Assembly (NCBI RefSeq): GCF_000315015.1
Contig: NZ_BAEP01000025.1
Coordinates: forward strand, 1 to 38,680
Source of the DNA: Paraglaciecola mesophila KMM 241
GTDB taxonomy: Bacteria > Pseudomonadota > Gammaproteobacteria > Enterobacterales > Alteromonadaceae
DNA length: 38,680 nucleotides
Direction of reading: 5' to 3'
Position 1 is the stretch's first letter; each line of letters begins with the position of its first letter. The position numbers and the translations under genes are program-made. Positions 18,869 to 28,450 of this stretch are shown here, one piece after another. A model generated the notes under the pieces. The model was not told where the DNA came from, ran no database searches, and worked only from the letters and a program-made list of their open reading frames with translations.

Positions 18869-18909
18869 AACTTGCAAGCCACTGTTTTACCCAGTGGCTT
18901 TTTTGTATC
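18869..18909 (+). terminator. Intrinsic terminator of the serine hydrolase gene
   Basis: AAGCCACTG and CAGTGGCTT form a perfect stem around a 7-base loop with a T-run after it (18876-18904). The flanking ATACAAA and TTTGTAT can extend pairing outward. Confidence 0.85.
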
Positions 18910-19174
18910 ACTCGGTGAGTGACTTTTTCGTTGCACCGTCCCATTTTTACGTTAATCACACGCCTTATATAACTTAGTAATGGGTTAATAAATTTGTAAC
19001 CGATATATTGATAAAGCTCAATTTTGCCCGCATGACTATAGGTACAGTGCGTTTGGAGAAGTGGGTTCAAACATTTTGTGGGTATGTGTTTATCTATTTT
19101 AATTGGGCGTAATTATTGCAAACCTCGTATGTTAAGAATGCAAATACCCTGAATAAGCAACGAAAGGCGACAAC
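18910..19174. other. Non-coding spacer before the DUF3081 gene
   Basis: AT-rich stretch. The only open frame here (18834-19070, minus) runs through the terminator and shows no recognisable protein pattern. I saw no convincing promoter or conserved structure beyond the ribosome-binding site AAAGGCGA just before 19175. Confidence 0.5.
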
Positions 19175-19432
19175 ATGAAAAACGAAATGGACAGTAAATT
19201 TATTCTATCAATATTCGAAAAAATTCGTGAAAACGGAGAAAAGAAAGGAGACGGCTATTTCCTTGGTGGCATTACTGCATTTAGCGATTACGATGGCTAC
19301 ACCATCTTTATGGAAGACCAGCAAGTAAAACTTCGCTTCGGTTTTCATAATCAGTATCATTTTGACTATGAAAAAGATGAACACATGCAGCAGTTTGAAA
19401 AGAAACTAAACGCCATAGCCAACGATTATTAG
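19175..19432 (+). CDS. DUF3081 family small protein
   Basis: An 85-residue soluble protein. The pattern KNE.D.KFILSIFEKIRENGEK, GGITAFSDYDGYTIF and FGFHNQYHFDY matches the DUF3081 family as I recall it, found in Vibrio, Shewanella and Alteromonadales; its function is unknown. There are no signal peptide, membrane segments or cysteines. The ATG follows AAAGGCGA. It converges on the large hybrid kinase with only 21 bp between stops, and no terminator is visible in between. Confidence 0.75.
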   Translation: MKNEMDSKFILSIFEKIRENGEKKGDGYFLGGITAFSDYDGYTIFMEDQQVKLRFGFHNQYHFDYEKDEHMQQFEKKLNAIANDY

Positions 19433-19453
19433 GCCATGGTGCAACATATGCTG

Positions 19454-22400
19454 TTAGGCAAGCCACTTGATAAGCTCAGCTCTAAGCTCGGCTAGCACGA
19501 TTGGCTTGGTCAAATAAGCATTCATGCCAGCGGCTAAGCATGCTTCTTTATCACCTTTCATAGCATTGGCTGTTAAAGCAATAATAGGTAACGTTGACGT
19601 GTAATTAATGTGCTGACTTTTACGAATGGTACGACTTGCCTCGTAGCCGTCCATGATGGGCATTTGGCAATCCATCAATATCGCATCAAACTTTACTTCT
19701 GATTCTTCTAAAGTGTGAATTGCCTCTTGGCCGTTCTCAGCCACTTGTACACTACACTGCAGCTTTTTAAGCATTTCGATAACCACTTGTTGGTTAATAA
19801 AGTTATCTTCTACCAGCAGAATATGTGGCGCTTGGCGATTCTTATTGAGTAGCTTGGTCTCGGGGAGGGACGTAATGAGCTTCGTTTTAGCGCCGTTTTC
19901 TATCGCTCCAGTGAACGCTCCCCTGAGAGTCTCTGGCTTAAGCGGTTTCGCTACATAGCTGACTGGGCTAGCCAATTGGCTTGATGTGCCCTTTTCAAGC
20001 CAATCGTGGGGAGTCATTAGTATAATATGTAACTTGGCAAATAGGTCATTGCTACGGATTGCTTTGGTAAGTTCAATCCCATTAATGCCAGACAAATTAC
20101 TATCAATCAACGCGACGTCTATTTTTGTCGTTTTTAAATGCGACTGCCTCAGTGCTTTTAATGCGCCTGATGCATTTACAGCGTTTTGCACCACCATGTT
20201 ATTCGCAGAGAGCCACTGATGTAAAACTGTGCTTAATGTGGGGTTGTCATCCACCAACAATACTTGCAGCGGCGTCTCACGGTCAGGAAACAGTGGACTA
20301 AATTGGACTGGGTTATCGTTCAACGCTTCAGGCGCTATGGTAAACCAAAAAGTAGAGCCTTGTTGCCACTCGCTAGATACACCTACTGAGCCACCTAAAA
20401 GTTCACTCAGCTGTTTACTGATAGCCAACCCAAGGCCTGTGCCACCAAAGTGGCGAGTGGTCGAAGAATCAACCTGCATAAACTTAGAAAACAAGGCTTT
20501 TTGATTATCTTCGTGAATACCAATCCCAGTATCTTGCACGAAGAATTTGAGTTGATTCTCTCCCTCTAGAGCAACTCGCAAAATCACTTCGCCGTGGTGA
20601 GTAAATTTAATTGCATTACCCAACAGGTTATTCAAAATTTGCCGTATCCGCCCGGGATCGCTAGTTATCCACTGGGGTACATCCATATGCAAATCAAATA
20701 CTAGCTCAAGCCCTTTTTGCTGCGCACGGCTAGCGAAGGTGTCAATAATATTCCCCAGTAGCAGATGCAGATCGAAATAGATTGATTCTATACTTAATTT
20801 CCCTGCCTCAATTTTAGAAAAGTCTAAAATATCGTTGATCAGCAACAACAAAGACTCACTACTACTGTGCACCAGTTCAGCAAAATGGCGCTGTTTGTGG
20901 GTTAATTCAGTGGCTAACAGCAAGTCGTTCATGCCTACAATACCGTTAATAGGGGTGCGTATTTCATGGCTCATGTTAGCTAAAAATTCGCTTTTGGCGC
21001 GGCTTGCTTCTTTGGCTTGCTCTTCGGCTTTTTTCATTTCGGTAATATCTTGAAACGCACCTCTTAATACCACAGGAAGACCATTTTGATATTCTGCATA
21101 GCCTACAGCTCGTACCCAAATATGCTTACCTTTGGCCGTAATAAAGGGAACTTGCAAATCCCACTTACCGCCGGCAGCGATAGAGTTATCTATGGCTTTT
21201 TGCACTAAAGGGCGTACATCCTTAGGGTAAAAATTCATCGCGCTGGTGAGATCGACATCCGAACCGATCGGTAATTCGTGAATACGGTAAACTTGGTCAG
21301 ACCATGTTACTTCATTGGTCTCAAGGTTTAACGCCCAGCCACCCAAATTAGCCATTTCACCTGTGGTTTCAAGTAAGTCCTGTTGTTGGCGGCGCTCTTT
21401 TTCAAATTGTTTAATTTGGCTAATATCTCGAGCAACAAGTAAGTAACGGTCTAGCTGATTGTCGGGAGATATTATCCCGGTAACAGTGACCTCCATGGGA
21501 ACTTTGACATTGTTTTTAGTCACTAATGTCCATTGGTTTTCATCTACTTGCCCTTGAGAGGCTAAGTAGAAGAGAGCGTCTAGTGGCGAACCTTGCGTCT
21601 GTGCACTGGCGTCCATGAAATCAACGAGTTCGTTTTGCAGCATAAACTGCTGAATATTGCCGTTTTGTTTGAGCTCAGCTTTAGTGTAATCCAATACTTT
21701 TTCTGCAGTTTGATTGCAAGTCAGTATTTTGCCTTTGGCATCACATGAAATTATTAGCAGGTGAGCACTATCAAGTATGGCTTTTTGAAATTTGTTTGCT
21801 TTGAGCAGTGCTAACTCTGCATTTTTCTGCTCGGTGATATCGCTTTGTATGGCAATGAAACCGTTAAACTTACCCCCCACGTAAATGGGATGACTATTGA
21901 TTTTCAGCCAAATATATTCGCCGTCTTTGCGATAGTTGAGAATCTCAACATTGAATCGTTCCCGCTGTGCTACGGCGCTACGCATGATGGCAATTTTGTC
22001 AGAACTGCTTTGGGATCCTTGCAATAAATGGCCTGGGTTTTTACCTAAAATTTCCTCTAGATAATATCCAGTGATACGAGTGAAGCCCGGGTTAACCCAT
22101 TTAATTTTGACGTTCTCATCTGTGATAATGACCGCATTGTCGGTTTCTCGTAAAACCTTGATGAACAGCTCATTGCTTTGTAAACCATTCTCTAACCATT
22201 GCTGGTGTTGCTTCTGTGCTCCGATGTCGTAATTGACCCCGATAATCTTTGCTACATTTCCCGTTGGGCTGCGCAATGGCCTAGCAAAAGCGCGCATGTG
22301 CCGTGTTTCGCCGCAGGGGGTAACAATACGAAAGGCAATATCAAGTTTGGCAATCTTGGTTAGAGAATGATTTAAGGCACTCAGTGCTTCCTCTTTGTCG

Positions 22401-22972
22401 TCAGGATGAAGCAACTCACTCCATTGGCTTAATTTGCCGCTAAAGTCACTGGGGTTGTAACCATATAGTTCATACATTTGATCGTCCCAAATGAGTTTTT
22501 GCTCATCAAGGTTGAACTCCCAAATGCCAATTTGGGCCACAGTAGTGGCCACGTTAATGCGGTGAATGATGTCGTAAATTTCATTACCTGAAGGAGGGCG
22601 AACATTATCTGGGTCGATCGTCACGACATATGAGGGGTCATCATCAAGCCAATTAACGGATTTAACACTGGCCTGTGCAATGCGGTATTCGCCGTTTGAA
22701 AGTGTACATTTGAATATGCCGTCAAGCAGCTTACTGCCTTTGGCTTCTGAGTAGAACAGATTATTATCCAATGCATGGTCATTGCTAGAGTAAAAATTCT
22801 CCAATAACTGATCGACCGGCATATTGGTAAGCGACTCACCGTCTAGCCCAAACAGAGCGCAAGCAGCTTCATTTGCAAACAATACGAGTTGATCTTTGGT
22901 TATGTGCAGTGTCGCGCTACTTACGGCTTCTAATCCACAATAGTAGGCATCTAGCAGGTTGAGTCGTGACAT
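19454..22972 (-). CDS. Soluble multi-PAS hybrid sensor histidine kinase with two receiver domains
   Basis: A 1172-residue protein without membrane segments. In order: a divergent PAS (about 15-120), PAS/PAC (145-255, [22 protein letters not shown]), PAS/PAC (270-385, ending DITEQKNAE), PAS/PAC (395-520), PAS/PAC (535-650), a histidine kinase A domain with [14 protein letters not shown] (H669), an ATPase domain ([11 protein letters not shown] 781-791, DTGIGI 814-819, [10 protein letters not shown] 843-852), receiver 1 (903-1020, phospho-acceptor D957 in ALIDSNLSG) and receiver 2 (1050-1170, D1101 in [14 protein letters not shown]). No HPt domain is seen, so phosphorelay would need a separate HPt protein. 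The signal and output are unknown; the many PAS domains suggest cytosolic sensing of redox, light or small ligands. Confidence 0.95.
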   Translation of the reverse strand: MSRLNLLDAYYCGLEAVSSATLHITKDQLVLFANEAACALFGLDGESLTNMPVDQLLENFYSSNDHALDNNLFYSEAKGSKLLDGIFKCTLSNGEYRIAQASVKSVNWLDDDPSYVVTIDPDNVRPPSGNEIYDIIHRINVATTVAQIGIWEFNLDEQKLIWDDQMYELYGYNPSDFSGKLSQWSELLHPDDKEEALSALNHSLTKIAKLDIAFRIVTPCGETRHMRAFARPLRSPTGNVAKIIGVNYDIGAQKQHQQWLENGLQSNELFIKVLRETDNAVIITDENVKIKWVNPGFTRITGYYLEEILGKNPGHLLQGSQSSSDKIAIMRSAVAQRERFNVEILNYRKDGEYIWLKINSHPIYVGGKFNGFIAIQSDITEQKNAELALLKANKFQKAILDSAHLLIISCDAKGKILTCNQTAEKVLDYTKAELKQNGNIQQFMLQNELVDFMDASAQTQGSPLDALFYLASQGQVDENQWTLVTKNNVKVPMEVTVTGIISPDNQLDRYLLVARDISQIKQFEKERRQQQDLLETTGEMANLGGWALNLETNEVTWSDQVYRIHELPIGSDVDLTSAMNFYPKDVRPLVQKAIDNSIAAGGKWDLQVPFITAKGKHIWVRAVGYAEYQNGLPVVLRGAFQDITEMKKAEEQAKEASRAKSEFLANMSHEIRTPINGIVGMNDLLLATELTHKQRHFAELVHSSSESLLLLINDILDFSKIEAGKLSIESIYFDLHLLLGNIIDTFASRAQQKGLELVFDLHMDVPQWITSDPGRIRQILNNLLGNAIKFTHHGEVILRVALEGENQLKFFVQDTGIGIHEDNQKALFSKFMQVDSSTTRHFGGTGLGLAISKQLSELLGGSVGVSSEWQQGSTFWFTIAPEALNDNPVQFSPLFPDRETPLQVLLVDDNPTLSTVLHQWLSANNMVVQNAVNASGALKALRQSHLKTTKIDVALIDSNLSGINGIELTKAIRSNDLFAKLHIILMTPHDWLEKGTSSQLASPVSYVAKPLKPETLRGAFTGAIENGAKTKLITSLPETKLLNKNRQAPHILLVEDNFINQQVVIEMLKKLQCSVQVAENGQEAIHTLEESEVKFDAILMDCQMPIMDGYEASRTIRKSQHINYTSTLPIIALTANAMKGDKEACLAAGMNAYLTKPIVLAELRAELIKWLA

Positions 22973-23235
22973 GTATGTTCCGAATAATTAAAGTTCTACG
23001 GTTTTCTTTAAGTTTGGACATATTTCTTAGCGGTGCAGGCAAACGCCAAACTAAGTCCATTTCAATGTATATAGAGTAAAGTAAATGAAAATATATACCC
23101 AGTTAAATAGGCGCTGTTTATCTTTGGTGCACAAACTTTGGTCTATATACAGTATTTTAAACTCGAATCAGCCCCTAGCAATCAATCTTTAGTCGATTAC
23201 AATAGCCGACCTTTTTTGATACCCCGGAGCCGACT

Positions 23236-24168
23236 TTGAGTCAGTCTTTCGTTGAAGCCCCCAAGTTTAAGCTCGCTTTTTTTCACCCGAAGTTCTGGTT
23301 AACTTGGCTTGGTATATTGATTTTGTACGCAATATCCTGGCTACCTTATCGCTTACAAACTTACATTGGCAAAGGGCTAGGAAAGCTGCTGAAACTGTTT
23401 GCCAAAAAGCGAGTGCTGATTGCAAAGCGCAATTTAGCCCTGTGTTTTCCCGATTACACTCCAGCCGCACGTCAAAAAATACTTGATGCTAATCTAGACA
23501 ACGCCGGCATGGCGATCCTTGAGGCCAGCATGGGGTGGTGGTGGCCGACTTGGCGTATCGAAAAAATGAGTGAGTTTGAAGGATACGAACATATCGACGC
23601 TATCTTGGCCAAGGGCAAAGGTGTGTTGGCTTATGCTATCCATAATATGAACTTAGAATTTGCCGTGCGTGTGGCGGGCCTTCGAAACCCATCTGTAGCC
23701 TTTTATCGCAGACATAACAACCCGTTAATGGAATACATGCAATATCACGGCAGAAACCGCTCAAACAAATATATGATACACAAGCGAGATGTACGCGGGC
23801 TGATTCAAGCGTTGAACGAGGGGGAAGTGTGCTTTTACTTGCCAGACCAAGATTACGGCCGCACTAAATGTGAATTTGCTCCCTTTTTCGCGGTAGAAAA
23901 AGCAGCCACCACAACAGGCTCTTTATTATTTGCAAAAGAAGCGAATTGTGAGACCGTATTTCTTGCGCCGATCAAAACGGCCAGCGGTTACAAAATTAAA
24001 GTGGTCCCAGGGCTGGAGAATTTTCCCTCTGGTGACGATAAAGAAGATGTAGCGCGAATGAATAAAATGGTTGAGTCACTCGTTTTAGAAGCACCCGAAC
24101 AATATTTGTGGATGCATAAACGGTTTAAAACGCGTCCTAACAAAAGTGACCCGTCGCTTTATGACTAA
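23236..24168 (+). CDS. LpxL/LpxM-like lipid A lauroyl/myristoyl acyltransferase family protein
   Basis: A 310-residue inner-membrane acyltransferase. One N-terminal hydrophobic segment (about 20-38) is followed by RNLALCFPDYTPAAR and the catalytic H-x4-E in HNMNLE (H136, E141), then AFYRRHNNPLMEYM and YLPDQDYG, all typical of LpxL/LpxM/LpxP, which add secondary acyl chains to lipid A from acyl-ACP. The sequence does not tell which acyl chain or position is used. The start is TTG at 23236 with GGAG 7 bases upstream. It is divergent from the hybrid kinase across 263 bp in which I found no clear promoter. Confidence 0.92.
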   Translation: MSQSFVEAPKFKLAFFHPKFWLTWLGILILYAISWLPYRLQTYIGKGLGKLLKLFAKKRVLIAKRNLALCFPDYTPAARQKILDANLDNAGMAILEASMGWWWPTWRIEKMSEFEGYEHIDAILAKGKGVLAYAIHNMNLEFAVRVAGLRNPSVAFYRRHNNPLMEYMQYHGRNRSNKYMIHKRDVRGLIQALNEGEVCFYLPDQDYGRTKCEFAPFFAVEKAATTTGSLLFAKEANCETVFLAPIKTASGYKIKVVPGLENFPSGDDKEDVARMNKMVESLVLEAPEQYLWMHKRFKTRPNKSDPSLYD

Positions 24169-24240
24169 TATCCCGCTGGGCACGTTGCGGTTTAATTCTA
24201 GCGTACATTCAATCAAGTACAGTTTTAATAAGTAGGCGAT

Positions 24241-24876
24241 GTGAGCAACAAGGTATCCATGAAATACAATCCTAGTGAATCTCAGTCATTTGTATGGTGG
24301 CGCCACGCGTTGTTGGCGCTGGCGCTCATATTGATTGCTGTCTTTGTGATTGTGCTACAGCAGATAAACGTGAATGCCCCCATTCCTGAAGGGGGGGAGG
24401 GGCCAAAATCCGTGTCGCAAAACATGACTGATTTTTACGCTGAGTATCGCCTGTCGTCTCGCCATCCCAGAGAAGAAAGCATCGGTGATTTCGTTAATGT
24501 GGTGAATATATCTGATACGCCGCTAGCGGACCGCTTGAAAAAGATGGAAAGCTTACAAAAACCGTTACCTGCCAATTGGGTCGGGGAGTATAAGCATCGT
24601 TCATTTAAAGCAGGTAGTACCCTGCGAGATAGCATCATTTCTTATGCGCAATCTGAAGGGATGCAGGTGATCTGGGAGCTTAACCGAGATTTTATCATCA
24701 AGCATCCGTTTCAAATTGACAACTCTATCGTCGGAAGCTTAGACGAAATCGGCCGAGCGATTGATAGCAATTTCGATGGAACCGTCAAAACCTATGTATG
24801 CCCAAAGCAGCGCTCTTTGGTCATTACCGCCGTTAACAGCAAGTATTTGCAAGAGAACTGCAAAGTCGTAGGTTAA
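24241..24876 (+). CDS. Membrane-anchored protein with TcpQ-like C-terminal domain
   Basis: A 211-residue protein with one membrane helix (about 22-40) and a periplasmic part. The C-terminal region (about 111-200: WVGEYKHRSFKAGSTLRDSI, AQSEGMQVIWEL, FIIKHPFQIDNSIVGSLDEI) fits the TcpQ/PilL-N type domain found in pilus and secretion proteins and in some cell-envelope proteins. No pilus genes are nearby, so the partner is unknown. The start is GTG at 24241; an ATG at 24259 behind AAGGTA is an equal candidate. It ends 10 bp from the convergent glnE. Confidence 0.7.
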   Translation: MSNKVSMKYNPSESQSFVWWRHALLALALILIAVFVIVLQQINVNAPIPEGGEGPKSVSQNMTDFYAEYRLSSRHPREESIGDFVNVVNISDTPLADRLKKMESLQKPLPANWVGEYKHRSFKAGSTLRDSIISYAQSEGMQVIWELNRDFIIKHPFQIDNSIVGSLDEIGRAIDSNFDGTVKTYVCPKQRSLVITAVNSKYLQENCKVVG

Positions 24877-24886
24877 TTCGTCAAAC

Positions 24887-27787
24887 CTATTCTTGTTTCA
24901 CAAATACTTGCTGCCAAATTCGACTAACCCCATCGCGTAAATCACTAAACTCAGTGGCGTCAGGCGCTTGTTCAGCTTGTTGAAGTACTAACCTGTGGTT
25001 AGTATTGCGATAGGTTAAATAGGCGTCGTTGAGTAACTGAGTATCTTCATCGCTTAATAACCCACTTGATTGCAGTTGTTGCAAAATCCTTACGTTGTCA
25101 GGCCATTTGGTCAGCCCAGGAAATTCACAGGCATAAGCCAACACAAAATATTGCACAATAAATTCGATGTCGGCGATACCACCGAAATCTTGTTTTAAAT
25201 CAAACCCTAGCTTAGTTGATGAGCCCAAATGCTTGCGCATTTTCTCGCGCATTTGGGCAACACTTTCTTGCAATGATGCGCGGTCACGTTTTTGCGCTAG
25301 TATTTGATGGCGCACCACCGAAAACTCCTGGGCGAGGCTCGGGCTACCCACGATAAAGCGAGCGCGGGTGAGGGCTTGATGTTCCCATGTCCACGCTGTT
25401 TGATTTTGGTACTCGCGAAATCCATCGATATGGCAAACCAACAAACCTGCACTGCCGGACGGGCGCAATCGCATATCAACTTCATAAAGCTGACCCGAGG
25501 CCGTTTTGGTATTGAATAGGTGTAAAATTCGTTGGGCGAGTTTGAGATAAAACAACCCAGATTCTATGGCTTTTGGACCGTCAGTTGGCGCTCTGCTGGT
25601 GCAATTATGTAGAAAGACCAAATCCAGATCAGAGCCATACCCGAGCTCATATCCCCCTAATTTACCATAACCAATTACAGCAAAACCGCGACTAAGCATA
25701 TCGTGTTGTTCATTAGGGGCATCTGCGTAATCTGGTTCACCGTATTTTTCGGTCATTTGTTGCCACGCCAAATTAACCACTTGCCTTATAATACTTTGGG
25801 CTAGGTAGGTAAGATGGTCGCTCACCTTCATCACAGGCATAGCACCTGTAATATCCGCGGCGGCAATTTTCAGCTGCTGGCACAATTTAAATTGGCGTAA
25901 GGCTTCCATTTGCTGCTCTAGGTCTGTTTCATCAATGCGCAGCATGGCCAATCTAAGTTCAGCGCTATATTCGGTCAACTCTGTTGGGTTAACTAACTGA
26001 GCAGGATTAAGCAATTCATCCAGAAGCAGCGGAAAGCGGCTGATCTGGTCAGTTACCCAGGGGCTGGCTGAACATAAGCTCACCAATTGCTTTAATGCCC
26101 CTTGGTTTTCAAACAATAAATCTAGGTAGGCTGTACGGCCATAAATAGCGCGGAAGACCTGCAAGCAGCGATCCAAGCTTTGACTCGCCGCCTCTGGTGT
26201 TTGCTGTAAAATGACCAACAACAACTGAGGTATGAGTTTGTTTAAAATGTTTTCACCGCGCTGGCCTATGCGACTCGCACTTAAGTTATTACCAAAGGCC
26301 ACAAGTGATATATTAAATGTTTGGGCTTGCTCAGAATCAAGCCATGCACTGAGTATTTCCAACTGCTCTTCAGGTGCTAATGGTAATAACCATAAGTCCT
26401 CTAAGGGTGAAAGAATGTCATCGTCTTTCACTAGTTCAGGCGCGGCATCTTCACCAATTAACAATAGGAATTGTTCATGAATAAGCTGTGTATGCTCCAG
26501 TAGCTGCTCGGTAAATTGAGAATAATCTTTCAGCCCGAGTATGGTAACCAAGCGCAACTCATCAATATCATTATCAGGAAGGACTTGGGTTTGCTTGTCA
26601 TCAAATTGCTGTAAGCAGTGCTCTACCTTGCGCAGCCATAAATAGCTGTTTTTCAATGCGTTGGCGTCGTCTTCGGGCAATATTTCCATGTCAATCAGGA
26701 CCTGCAGATTGTGCAGCAACCCTTGCTCTTGCAGTGCAGGTTCGCGGCCGCCACGAATAAGTTGCAAACTTTGCACAACAAATTCCGCTTCACGAATACC
26801 CCCCTGGCCAAGCTTGATGTTATTGCTCAGCTGACGCCTGCGTACTTCTTTTTTGATCATCGCTTTCATTTTGCGTAATGAATCTAAGGCGCTGTAGTCC
26901 AAATAGCGGCGATAAATAAACGGCCTAAGTATGTCGGCAATTTCTGGGTAGTAAGTGGCGTCCGGGTTTAGAATTCGGCCTTTCACCATGGCGTAGCGTT
27001 CCCATTCTCGGCCTTGCTCTTGGTAGTAATCTTCCATAGCGGCAAAGTGCATAACCAGTGGGCCACTTTCACCAAAAGGACGCAGACGCATATCGACCCG
27101 ATACACTTGGCCATCTACAGTAATTTGATGCAGTGCTGTAATCAGTTTTTGCGCTAGTTTGGTAAAGAATTGTTGATGCTCGACGGACTTACGCCCACCT
27201 TGGGTCATGCCTTGTTCGGGATAGGTAAAAATCAAATCAATGTCTGATGAAAAATTAAGTTCACGACCACCGAGTTTACCCATGCCAATGATGTACATAG
27301 GTTGCTCGCCCAAATTCCCCATGGGTAAACCGAAGCGTTTTGACAAATCATTTTTCAGCCATAGGCTGGCGTGTACGATAAGCGCTTGAGATAAAGCAGA
27401 AACGCGCTTGAGTGATTCTTCAATGGTTTGGGTGTTAGTCACATCGGCCCATGTGATAAGCGCCATATGCAAATGGCGAAACAAGCGTAATGTTTTATGC
27501 AACTGCTCTTCACTGGTGACTTCACCTAACGCAGCATCAAGCAATGCGGAGTAATTTGGTTGTTGGCTATTGTGATCGAGCAATGCAAGCAACTCGCCCA
27601 CGAACCTCGGATGCTGAATACATTGACGCGCAACAAAGTCGCTTAGACCGAATACGCGACATAGTTGCGCTTTATGCGCTTGCCATTGGGCTTCAAATAA
27701 ATCGCGCTCTGACAGGGCCTGCCAATGGCGTTCCCCTATGGCCAAAAGTGCTTGAGGAAAAGGAGATATTTGTTGAAGATTTTGCAT
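24887..27787 (-). CDS. glnE: Bifunctional glutamine synthetase adenylyltransferase/adenylyl-removing enzyme
   Basis: Controls glutamine synthetase by adding or removing AMP under control of PII. The 966-residue length is typical. It has two nucleotidyltransferase domains: the N-terminal removing domain (GMGKLGGRELNFSSDIDLIF, about 167-186) and the C-terminal transferase domain (GYGKLGGYELGYGSDLDLVF), each with the D-x-D metal motif and followed by RVDMRLRPFGESGPL or EVDMRLRPSGSAGLL, and helical PII-binding regions between and after them (GGIREAEFVVQ, GGIADIEFIVQ). The start is ATG at 27787. It is followed downstream only by the convergent TcpQ-domain gene. Confidence 0.97.
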   Translation of the reverse strand: MQNLQQISPFPQALLAIGERHWQALSERDLFEAQWQAHKAQLCRVFGLSDFVARQCIQHPRFVGELLALLDHNSQQPNYSALLDAALGEVTSEEQLHKTLRLFRHLHMALITWADVTNTQTIEESLKRVSALSQALIVHASLWLKNDLSKRFGLPMGNLGEQPMYIIGMGKLGGRELNFSSDIDLIFTYPEQGMTQGGRKSVEHQQFFTKLAQKLITALHQITVDGQVYRVDMRLRPFGESGPLVMHFAAMEDYYQEQGREWERYAMVKGRILNPDATYYPEIADILRPFIYRRYLDYSALDSLRKMKAMIKKEVRRRQLSNNIKLGQGGIREAEFVVQSLQLIRGGREPALQEQGLLHNLQVLIDMEILPEDDANALKNSYLWLRKVEHCLQQFDDKQTQVLPDNDIDELRLVTILGLKDYSQFTEQLLEHTQLIHEQFLLLIGEDAAPELVKDDDILSPLEDLWLLPLAPEEQLEILSAWLDSEQAQTFNISLVAFGNNLSASRIGQRGENILNKLIPQLLLVILQQTPEAASQSLDRCLQVFRAIYGRTAYLDLLFENQGALKQLVSLCSASPWVTDQISRFPLLLDELLNPAQLVNPTELTEYSAELRLAMLRIDETDLEQQMEALRQFKLCQQLKIAAADITGAMPVMKVSDHLTYLAQSIIRQVVNLAWQQMTEKYGEPDYADAPNEQHDMLSRGFAVIGYGKLGGYELGYGSDLDLVFLHNCTSRAPTDGPKAIESGLFYLKLAQRILHLFNTKTASGQLYEVDMRLRPSGSAGLLVCHIDGFREYQNQTAWTWEHQALTRARFIVGSPSLAQEFSVVRHQILAQKRDRASLQESVAQMREKMRKHLGSSTKLGFDLKQDFGGIADIEFIVQYFVLAYACEFPGLTKWPDNVRILQQLQSSGLLSDEDTQLLNDAYLTYRNTNHRLVLQQAEQAPDATEFSDLRDGVSRIWQQVFVKQE

Positions 27788-27861
27788 GCAAAGGGCCTAT
27801 TTGGGGAGCAGTAATGACGAATTGGCGAAATGACGACATCACTTTTCGGCTAATATAAACG

Positions 27862-28176
27862 CTAACACTCAGTCGTACCAGCGGTCGCGACTGGCGCAGC
27901 CTCTGTCGCAAACGGGCTAAGCAACTTACCGCTGACTAACTGTACTTTTTTCGCTTTCGTGAGTTTTTTAACCCACAGTTCCATTTTTAATGCATCAGAG
28001 TGATCAACTAACTCAACGGCGTAAATCATCTTCAGTGGGCCTTTACCTCGTAAGGCTTTTGCGCACAGCGGGCCGCTACTACTATGCTGAACAAAACGCT
28101 TGCTCAAGTCCTTACAAATACCAGTGTAATAATGCTGATATTTGTTTTCAATGATGTACAGAAACCAAGGTTGCAC
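27862..28176 (-). CDS. GIY-YIG domain protein (YhbQ/UPF0213-like)
   Basis: A 104-residue protein. The GIY-YIG motif is present in variant form: LYIIENKYQHYYTGI (Y7, Y17, G19), with the conserved R27 in LSKRFVQH and the metal-binding E66 in ALKMELWVKKL. A short Ala/Thr-rich tail without a known role follows (about 90-104). The core matches the YhbQ family of small putative nucleases that are not parts of mobile introns. The start is GTG. A perfect inverted repeat lies just upstream, and a WYL regulator is divergent beyond it. Confidence 0.88.
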   Translation of the reverse strand: MQPWFLYIIENKYQHYYTGICKDLSKRFVQHSSSGPLCAKALRGKGPLKMIYAVELVDHSDALKMELWVKKLTKAKKVQLVSGKLLSPFATEAAPVATAGTTEC

Positions 28177-28194
28177 GTCGCGTATAACATCCTG

Positions 28195-28221
28195 TATGTG
28201 AAAATATTAAAGTTTCACATA
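28195..28221. promoter_or_regulatory. Perfect 9-bp inverted repeat upstream of the GIY-YIG gene
   Basis: TATGTGAAA (28195-28203) and TTTCACATA (28213-28221) are exact inverted copies with a 9-base AT spacer, so the half-sites lie 18 bp apart, about two helical turns. It begins 19 bp from the GIY-YIG start and has no T-run, which suits an operator for a dimeric regulator. The divergent WYL protein is the nearest candidate; this is inference. Confidence 0.5.
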
Positions 28222-28274
28222 TAAACTCCAACCATAAAACAAAAACAAGCCGTGTGGCACAAAGAATGAAGGAC

Positions 28275-28300
28275 AAGCACAAGCACATTGCACATTGCAC
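28275..28300. repeat. Short tandem repeats (AAGCAC x2, ATTGCAC x2)
   Basis: Two 6-bp units followed directly by two 7-bp units sharing GCAC, in the non-coding region between the GIY-YIG and WYL genes. Too short to assign a role. Confidence 0.6.
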
Positions 28301-28450
28301 AGGGCAAAGTAAATCAATCTAAAGTGTCACACGCTGGCTGAATATTTAACCTCGCTCTAACCTATGACTAATAAATGTGATTGCTTTACAACCGAGCGAG
28401 AATAAACCACACTGCCTGGCCTTTGTTATTGCTTCTGTTAGAGTTTAAAA

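Noticed and set aside
18834-19070. 78-codon minus-strand frame
   Set aside because: It runs through the terminator of the serine hydrolase gene and has no recognisable features.
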